9,795 nt of DNA from an uncultured Lachnospiraceae bacterium (lineage in GTDB: Bacteria; Bacillota_A; Clostridia; Lachnospirales; Lachnospiraceae). Shown here piece by piece: positions 5,877 through 9,795 of the stretch. A program made the position numbers and the translations under genes. The DNA lies in contig CADBQK010000087.1 in NCBI GenBank assembly GCA_902796775.1, positions 1 to 9,795 of the forward strand. Reading direction: 5' to 3'. The notes under the pieces are model-generated. The model was not told where the DNA came from, did no database searches, and saw nothing but the letters and a program-made list of their open reading frames with translations. Each line of letters begins with the position of its first letter. The first letter of the stretch is position 1.

Positions 5877-6782
5877 ATGAATTTACAAGCAGAAGGCATC
5901 AGCGGGAAGACGAAGCTTGTATGCCTGCTGGGAAGACCTGTGGCACACAGTATTTCTCCGGCAATGCATAATGAAGCGTTTCGGCTGCTGGGGCTGGACT
6001 ATCGTTACCTCGCGTTTGATGTGGGAAGGGAAGAGCTGCCGGCTGCGGTGGAGGGGCTGAAAGTCCTGGGTGCCCGCGGCTGGAACCTGACTATGCCGGA
6101 CAAGAGCCGGATGGCAGAGCTGTGTGACGTACTGTCGCCGGCTGCAAGCTTGACCGGTTCTGTAAATACGGTAGTGAATGAGAACGGTGTGCTTATAGGA
6201 AATACAACAGACGGGTACGGATATATGGAATCGATCCGCCAGGCAGGGTTTTCCCCGGAGGGAAAGGTTATGACTCTGCTGGGCGGAGGCGGAGCCGCGG
6301 TGGCTATCTGCACACAGGCAGCTCTGGATGGCATGAAAAAGATCTATGTATTCAATCGCCGGGGAAAGTCCCGTGACAGGATGGATGAATTGGCGGAAAA
6401 ACTTCGGGCAGCAGCATCCTGCCAGGTCATTTCCTGTGATTTGGCGGATGAGGAGCTGCTTGCTGAGAGAATCCACTGCAGTGATATCCTGACGAATGCT
6501 TCCTCTGTCGGAATGGAGCGGGGAGCAGATGATATGGATGACTGCCTGATCCGGGACCCGAAAATGCTGCATCCGGGACTGTTTGTATCCGACATCATCT
6601 ATGAGCCTCGCCAGACAAGGCTGCTTAAGATGGCTGGTCAGCAAGGCTGCCAGACTGCGAACGGTCTTCTTATGCTGCTGTATCAAGGGGCGGAGGCATT
6701 TCGATTATGGACAGGCTGCGAGATGCCTGCAGGGGAAATACGGCAGCTTTTTTTTCAGCAGCAAAGCAAAGTGAAGAAATAG
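5877..6782 (+). CDS. aroE: Shikimate dehydrogenase (YdiB-like quinate/shikimate type)
   Basis: Predicted to reduce 3-dehydroshikimate to shikimate with NAD(P)H, the fourth step from DAHP in aromatic amino acid synthesis; 301 residues. The substrate domain shows GRPVAHSISPAMHNEAF (19-35) with the two shikimate-contacting serines, NLTMPDK (70-76) with catalytic K76, N97 in GSVNTVVN, and NTTDGYG with D112, the partner of K76. The Rossmann loop is GGGGAA (136-141), followed by the cofactor-selecting FNRRGKSRDR (159-168) and later NASSVGM. Details such as FNRR, DILTN, LHPGL and a QGAEAFRLWTG tail match my memory of E. coli YdiB more than classical AroE, which has NRT at the cofactor site. Use of NAD(H) or action on quinate is therefore possible. 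The start at 5877 is chosen over an in-frame ATG at 5970 because AAGGAAA precedes it and the N-terminal fold needs it. Shikimate kinase follows 12 bp later, arguing for a biosynthetic role. Confidence 0.92.
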   Translation: MNLQAEGISGKTKLVCLLGRPVAHSISPAMHNEAFRLLGLDYRYLAFDVGREELPAAVEGLKVLGARGWNLTMPDKSRMAELCDVLSPAASLTGSVNTVVNENGVLIGNTTDGYGYMESIRQAGFSPEGKVMTLLGGGGAAVAICTQAALDGMKKIYVFNRRGKSRDRMDELAEKLRAAASCQVISCDLADEELLAERIHCSDILTNASSVGMERGADDMDDCLIRDPKMLHPGLFVSDIIYEPRQTRLLKMAGQQGCQTANGLLMLLYQGAEAFRLWTGCEMPAGEIRQLFFQQQSKVKK

Positions 6783-6794
6783 AGTGTGTAAAGA

Positions 6795-7316
6795 ATGGAA
6801 AAGCATATATTGCTGATTGGTTTTATGGGCGTGGGAAAGTCTTCGGTTGCCAGAAGGCTGTCCAGGCAGCTTGAGATCCCGGAAGCGGATACAGATCATC
6901 TGATTGAGGAGAGGGAAGGGATGAGCATCTCTGAGATTTTCGAAAAAAAGGGTGAGCTGTATTTCCGCGATACAGAGACAGCGCTGCTTAGGGAATTAAC
7001 CCGGATGGAGCCTATGATCATTTCCTGCGGAGGCGGGATGGCAATGCGGCCGGAGAATGCCTGCCTGATGAAGGAAGCCGGGACAGTCGTACTGCTTACA
7101 GCCCTGCCCCAGACGATTCTGGAAAGGGTAGAGCATACGCATAAACGTCCCCTGCTGGAGGGACATAAAAATATCAAGGATATTGCCAGACTGATGCAGC
7201 AGAGGAAAGCCCGGTATGAAGCTGCAGCAGACATCACTGTAGCGACCGATTTCCGCGGACTGGACGGGATCTGTCATGAAATAGAGACGAAGGTAAAGGA
7301 ATTTCAGAAGAGTTGA
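6795..7316 (+). CDS. aroK: Shikimate kinase
   Basis: Predicted to phosphorylate shikimate at the 3-hydroxyl using ATP, the step after shikimate dehydrogenase. The 173-residue cytoplasmic P-loop enzyme is the usual family length. Visible motifs in order are the Walker A loop GFMGVGKSS (9-17), DTD (32-34) for Mg2+ and shikimate, YFRDTE with R58, the GGG shikimate loop (79-81), the lid with RPLL (118-121), and RKARYEAAADI (137-147) for adenine contact. All expected key residues are present. It begins 12 bp after the aroE stop with only a weak purine-rich ribosome site (TAAAGA), so it is probably translated from the aroE message. The next gene converges from the other strand. Confidence 0.97.
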   Translation: MEKHILLIGFMGVGKSSVARRLSRQLEIPEADTDHLIEEREGMSISEIFEKKGELYFRDTETALLRELTRMEPMIISCGGGMAMRPENACLMKEAGTVVLLTALPQTILERVEHTHKRPLLEGHKNIKDIARLMQQRKARYEAAADITVATDFRGLDGICHEIETKVKEFQKS

Positions 7317-7354
7317 TTTATCTGCAGAAGGTCCATATTTTTCGTATCGAAAAA

Positions 7355-7378
7355 AGGCTGCCGGATTTGCGGCAGCCT
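7355..7378. terminator. Terminator between aroK and the TDT transporter gene
   Basis: AGGCTGCCG (7355-7363) and CGGCAGCCT (7370-7378) form a perfect 9-bp stem with a 6-nt loop. On the minus strand it is followed by TTTTTT, so it is a clear terminator for the transporter gene. On the plus strand no T-tract follows, so it would stop aroK transcripts less well. An AT-rich inverted repeat, TTTTTCG/CGAAAAA (7338-7354), overlaps the minus-strand T-tract. Confidence 0.85.
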
Positions 7379-7429
7379 CAGTGATCCTTATCAGGAATTG
7401 ATCATTGATTGGATAAAGAGTTTTGCTTT

Positions 7430-8515
7430 TTACGCCTCGTTGATTGGTGTTCCCATAAACAGACTTCCATCCATGATCCCTTTGATCGTATTGGTGAAGA
7501 CATAGATCCAGAGTCCTGCCAGGAGAATGGTAAAGAAGGCAGAGCAGAGGGTGGTAAAGGCACAGGGAAAGGCGTCCATGACTTTAAGACTGGCGATGGT
7601 ATAAGCACCCATCGGGAAGATGAAAGCCCACCAGCTCAGCTTGAAAGGGAAGCCGCCGTTCCTTGCATGGTACAGGCAGATCAGGAAGGTGATCACCATG
7701 ATCCAGATTCCGAAACCCCATGTCACCAGGCACATCAGATGTGCAAGCTTTGCACTCTCCAAGACTTCCAGAGCGACCGCATTGTTTGCCAGGTCATAAA
7801 AAGGTCCGGCAATCAGGCCGATGGCGCTCAGGAAGATACCGAAGGTCGGTGTTGTTGGTGCGGAACTAATCTCGCCCTGGCAGAAACGCCCGTATACAAA
7901 AGCGCTGACAAAGATAAACAGGAAAAAGCCGATCCCGAAGAAGGCGGCATTCATGGAGAAAATGGTCATGGCAGCGCCAGGCATTTTTTTGATGGCCATG
8001 TTTGTTACGGGACAGCCTATTAACAGAATCGCCATATTTGCGATCGGCGCCATCAGCCAGGCAAAATTGATCCCCTGATCGGGGAAAGGCTCTTTGGCAA
8101 GGAAATTACGCAGGGTAATATAGAATGTACACCAGGTAACGATTGCACAGGCGATAGCCCACATGACCAGGCAGATCGGGAATACAGCGCTTTCAGGCAG
8201 CCAGATGCTCCAGATGTTTGCGACATTGGTCGCGACGATAATCGTGGAAACACCGGTTGTGACATAAAAATTGGAGTTGACAGAGTCATGCAGATCCCGC
8301 AGTGCATAAGCGGGGTAGCTGGTAAAGCGCCTGAGCTGGGCAATCATGATAATGAAATAGGCAGCCAGCGCAATCGCAGCCAGAAGGATGGCCGGGTACT
8401 GGAGTGCCGGCAGTTTGCTGTGCCACTTCCACAGGATATTACCGAGACCGCCTGTGCCCATGACCAGGGCGGGCCAGCTGGGTGCCAGATACTTTAAGGG
8501 ATGGGATTCCTGCAT
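7430..8515 (-). CDS. TDT-family transporter / SLAC1-TehA-like anion channel protein
   Basis: Integral membrane protein of 361 residues in the tellurite-resistance/dicarboxylate transporter (TDT) family, which also includes bacterial TehA, yeast Mae1 malate permease and plant SLAC1 anion channels. About ten hydrophobic helices can be traced. The family signature in helix 1 is present as ALVMGTGGLGN (16-26). GGFPFKLSWWAFIFPMGAYT (287-306) matches the family's conserved segment late in the protein. It probably moves a small anion such as malate, another dicarboxylate, sulfite or chloride; sequence alone does not choose. CCTCCT at 8526-8531 (AGGAGG on the minus strand) supports the ATG at 8515 with a 10-nt spacing. 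It is divergent from a LysR regulator, its likely controller, and ends at a strong hairpin. Tellurite resistance should not be assumed from the family name. Confidence 0.92.
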   Translation of the reverse strand: MQESHPLKYLAPSWPALVMGTGGLGNILWKWHSKLPALQYPAILLAAIALAAYFIIMIAQLRRFTSYPAYALRDLHDSVNSNFYVTTGVSTIIVATNVANIWSIWLPESAVFPICLVMWAIACAIVTWCTFYITLRNFLAKEPFPDQGINFAWLMAPIANMAILLIGCPVTNMAIKKMPGAAMTIFSMNAAFFGIGFFLFIFVSAFVYGRFCQGEISSAPTTPTFGIFLSAIGLIAGPFYDLANNAVALEVLESAKLAHLMCLVTWGFGIWIMVITFLICLYHARNGGFPFKLSWWAFIFPMGAYTIASLKVMDAFPCAFTTLCSAFFTILLAGLWIYVFTNTIKGIMDGSLFMGTPINEA

Positions 8516-8555
8516 TTGAACAATTCCTCCTGAAAAATCTGATAATGAGCAGCTA

Positions 8556-8592
8556 AACAGTTTACAAACAATTTTAGAATAATGTAACTGTT
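8556..8592. promoter_or_regulatory. Inverted repeat in the divergent TDT-LysR region, possible regulator site
   Basis: AACAGTTTAC (8556-8565) and GTAACTGTT (8584-8592) are complementary apart from one extra T, with 18 bp between them. Similar TCTGAT-AT words (8538-8546 and 8592-8600) flank it as direct repeats. The position at and just downstream of the predicted transporter start fits control by the adjacent LysR protein or by another repressor. It is not a textbook T-N11-A box. Confidence 0.45.
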
Positions 8593-8595
8593 CTG

Positions 8596-8624
8596 ATTAT
8601 AAATCGAATCCGGACAGGGAACAA
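8596..8624 (-). promoter_or_regulatory. Promoter of the TDT transporter gene
   Basis: On the minus strand TTGTTC (8624-8619), a 17-bp spacer and a perfect TATAAT (8601-8596). Transcription would start near 8589, within the right arm of the inverted repeat at 8556-8592. The leader is about 74 nt. Confidence 0.7.
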
Positions 8625-8649
8625 TTTTGTTTCTCAAATAAGGCTGATT

Positions 8650-8694
8650 CAAGCTGCAAAAGATGGTAAGGCTTGATGAAAAGACAGCAGCTTG
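8650..8694 (+). repeat. Inverted repeat in the LysR gene leader
   Basis: CAAGCTGC (8650-8657) and GCAGCTTG (8687-8694) are perfect 8-base complements with a 29-bp spacer, ending 8 nt before the LysR ribosome binding site. This could be an operator for self-regulation or a weak leader stem; eight pairs at this spacing could also occur by chance. Confidence 0.35.
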
Positions 8695-8714
8695 TGTGCA
8701 CTAAAGGAGTCTTT

Positions 8715-9593
8715 ATGGAGATCCGTCATATTCAATGTTTCCTTGCTGTAGCAAGGTATAAAAATTTCAGGAAGGCCTCGGAGGCTGTGTACCTTTCCCA
8801 GCCCAGCATCAGCCGGTCGATCAAGGAACTGGAAGAGGAACTCGGATGTCCCCTTTTTATCCGGACGACCAATGTTGTCAGGCTGACCGATGCAGGGGAG
8901 AGGATCCTTCCGGAGTGTGAGACCGTCATGCGATGTATCGGGAATATTGAGAGGCTTAAGGAAGAAGAAGAAGTCATCAGTGGGCGTTTTGTACTGGGTA
9001 TGCCGCCTCTGACGGCGCTGACTTCCCTGACCAGTATCCTGCTGGCTTTTGGAGAAGCATATCCGGATATCCACATAGACTTGCTTGAAAGAGGTCCAAA
9101 AGTCGTTGAAAAGCTGATGAATCGGAGAGTCATAGATATCGGGATCTTTACTCCGGAGGAGGATGATCCTTACCGGCGGATCTGGTTTGAAGATGATCCC
9201 CACGATATTGTTGTGGCAGCCGGCCATGAGCTGGCACACAAGAGTCTGGTGACTTATCAGGATCTTCAGGGAAGGGATATCATTATCTATACCGGAGATT
9301 ATAAGCTTCACGATGCGATCCTCAGCCATTTCGACAGAGCAGGTGTATGTCCCGGCAGCGTCATGGAGACGATCCAGATGGAGCTCATGCTGGATATGGC
9401 TCGATCCCGGAACATGGTGGCATTCATCCCGCATAAGAAAACACAGACATTAGGGAACACATTTCGGGCAGTACCACTGGAAGATCCGGACCTTCGGCTG
9501 CGCCTTGCTTTTACCTGGCTCAATTCTGCCGAACTGCAGCCAAGCGCCATGGCATTCATACAGTTTGTTCAGAGACTGCTGTCGGATGAATAA
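8715..9593 (+). CDS. LysR-type transcriptional regulator
   Basis: Predicted cytoplasmic regulator of 292 residues, typical LysR length. Residues 1-60 are the winged helix-turn-helix: MEIRHIQCFLAVARYKNFRK, ASEAVYLSQPSISRSIKELE as the HTH, then LGCPLFIRTTNVVRLTDAGE as the wing. A linker helix follows (about 62-88). Residues 90-292 are the two-lobed periplasmic-binding-protein-like effector domain, beginning SGRFVLGMPPLTAL. The frame is open back to 8673, but AAAGGAG (8703-8709) 5 nt before 8715 and the MEIRHIQCF start, standard for the family, fix the ATG. It is divergent from the TDT transporter gene, so it probably activates that gene when the transported anion or a related metabolite binds. 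The effector cannot be named. Transcription ends at the bidirectional hairpin at 9620-9656. Confidence 0.95.
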   Translation: MEIRHIQCFLAVARYKNFRKASEAVYLSQPSISRSIKELEEELGCPLFIRTTNVVRLTDAGERILPECETVMRCIGNIERLKEEEEVISGRFVLGMPPLTALTSLTSILLAFGEAYPDIHIDLLERGPKVVEKLMNRRVIDIGIFTPEEDDPYRRIWFEDDPHDIVVAAGHELAHKSLVTYQDLQGRDIIIYTGDYKLHDAILSHFDRAGVCPGSVMETIQMELMLDMARSRNMVAFIPHKKTQTLGNTFRAVPLEDPDLRLRLAFTWLNSAELQPSAMAFIQFVQRLLSDE

Positions 9594-9619
9594 TAAGAAC
9601 AGAAGACAATGGAATCAAA

Positions 9620-9656
9620 AAGGCTGTGAAAAGGATGACAACCCTTTCACAGCCTT
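9620..9656. terminator. Bidirectional terminator between convergent genes
   Basis: AAGGCTGTGAAAAGG (9620-9634) pairs with CCCTTTCACAGCCTT (9642-9656): 12 continuous pairs, one mismatch, then two more, with a 7-nt loop. On the plus strand GTTTCTT follows, and on the minus strand a TTTTT tract follows. It serves the LysR gene and the minus-strand gene that enters from the right edge. Confidence 0.88.
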
Positions 9657-9684
9657 GTTTCTTCATACAGAATGGTACTTAATT

Positions 9685-9795
9685 TTAATATTCCATAGAG
9701 CCCTTGCCCTTCTTGTACCATTTCTTCATAAAGCTGCTGCTCATCTTAAAGTAATCTTTTTTGATCTTGCCTCTACGTGTATAATTGTGGACAGC
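9685..9795 (-). CDS. C-terminal 36 codons of an unrecognised gene, cut by window edge
   Basis: The minus strand is open from the right edge to a TAA at 9687-9685. It encodes 36 residues beginning AVHNYTRRGKIKKDYF and ending KKWYKKGKGSMEY. The tail is strongly basic and rich in aromatic residues. It stops 28 nt before a hairpin with a minus-strand T-tract, which is the expected place for the end of a real gene and the main reason to accept it. I do not recognise the family from this fragment. Confidence 0.6.
   Translation of the reverse strand, partial: AVHNYTRRGKIKKDYFKMSSSFMKKWYKKGKGSMEY

Noticed and set aside
5883..6686. 267-codon open frame on the minus strand across aroE
   Set aside because: Antisense to a gene with a full set of shikimate dehydrogenase motifs; the product looks like no family.
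7338..7354. TTTTTCG-TAT-CGAAAAA dyad as a separate terminator or operator
   Set aside because: Its arms are AT-rich with few G-C pairs and it overlaps the T-tract of the adjacent strong terminator, which explains most of it.
7409..8023. 204-codon plus-strand open frame across the TDT gene
   Set aside because: It is antisense to a ten-helix transporter and its polar Asp/Glu/Gln/Lys-rich product is the usual shadow of a hydrophobic protein. It also runs through the transporter's 3' end with no RBS evidence.
8649..9434. 261-codon open frame on the minus strand across the LysR gene
   Set aside because: Shadow of a clear LysR regulator with its own strong RBS on the plus strand.
1..9795. CRISPR array, tRNA/rRNA, insertion sequence, prophage, toxin-antitoxin or defence genes
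   Set aside because: I looked for regular repeats, tRNA-like cloverleaf ends, transposase-like frames and short paired ORFs and saw none. The genes present are metabolic, transport and regulatory.

Overview
The window looks like chromosome of a Gram-positive anaerobe of the Clostridia, most likely Lachnospiraceae. This is inferred from strong AGGAGG-type ribosome binding sites, TTGACA/TATAAT-type promoters, an EF-P with the Bacillus/Clostridia HVKPGKG loop, the MATE and TDT transporters, and roughly even base composition judged by eye. No tRNA, rRNA, CRISPR, transposase or phage gene is visible, and no gap without a gene exceeds 300 bases. No new biological system stands out. The points of interest are in control regions and gene pairings.

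Left part (1-3257): a multidrug-exporter island. A MATE exporter runs leftward off the window edge (1-1154, minus). It is divergent from a TetR-family regulator (1292-1852, plus), which is followed after 31 bp by a second MATE exporter (1884-3257, plus). The 137-bp divergent region holds two TAGTAC-type dyads exactly 30 bp apart. Two promoters are superimposed around the second dyad, so one repressor dimer should silence both directions. The simplest reading is a drug-sensing TetR protein that controls both exporters and itself.

Middle (3258-7378): a secreted, lysine-rich protein with fibronectin-type-III-like domains (3426-4994) has its own promoter, a structured leader and a strong terminator. 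Next come elongation factor P (5172-5729), also with its own promoter and terminator, and then a two-gene shikimate-pathway unit: a YdiB-like shikimate dehydrogenase (5877-6782) and shikimate kinase (6795-7316). The EF-P terminator ends only about 19 nt before the shikimate dehydrogenase start, so that pair probably depends on readthrough or on control at that hairpin.

Right part (7355-9795): a TDT-family transporter on the minus strand (7430-8515) is divergent from a LysR-type regulator (8715-9593, plus), a layout in which the regulator usually controls the transporter. An inverted repeat lies at the transporter's predicted transcription start. A bidirectional terminator separates the LysR gene from the last 36 codons of an unrecognised minus-strand gene that enters from the right edge.
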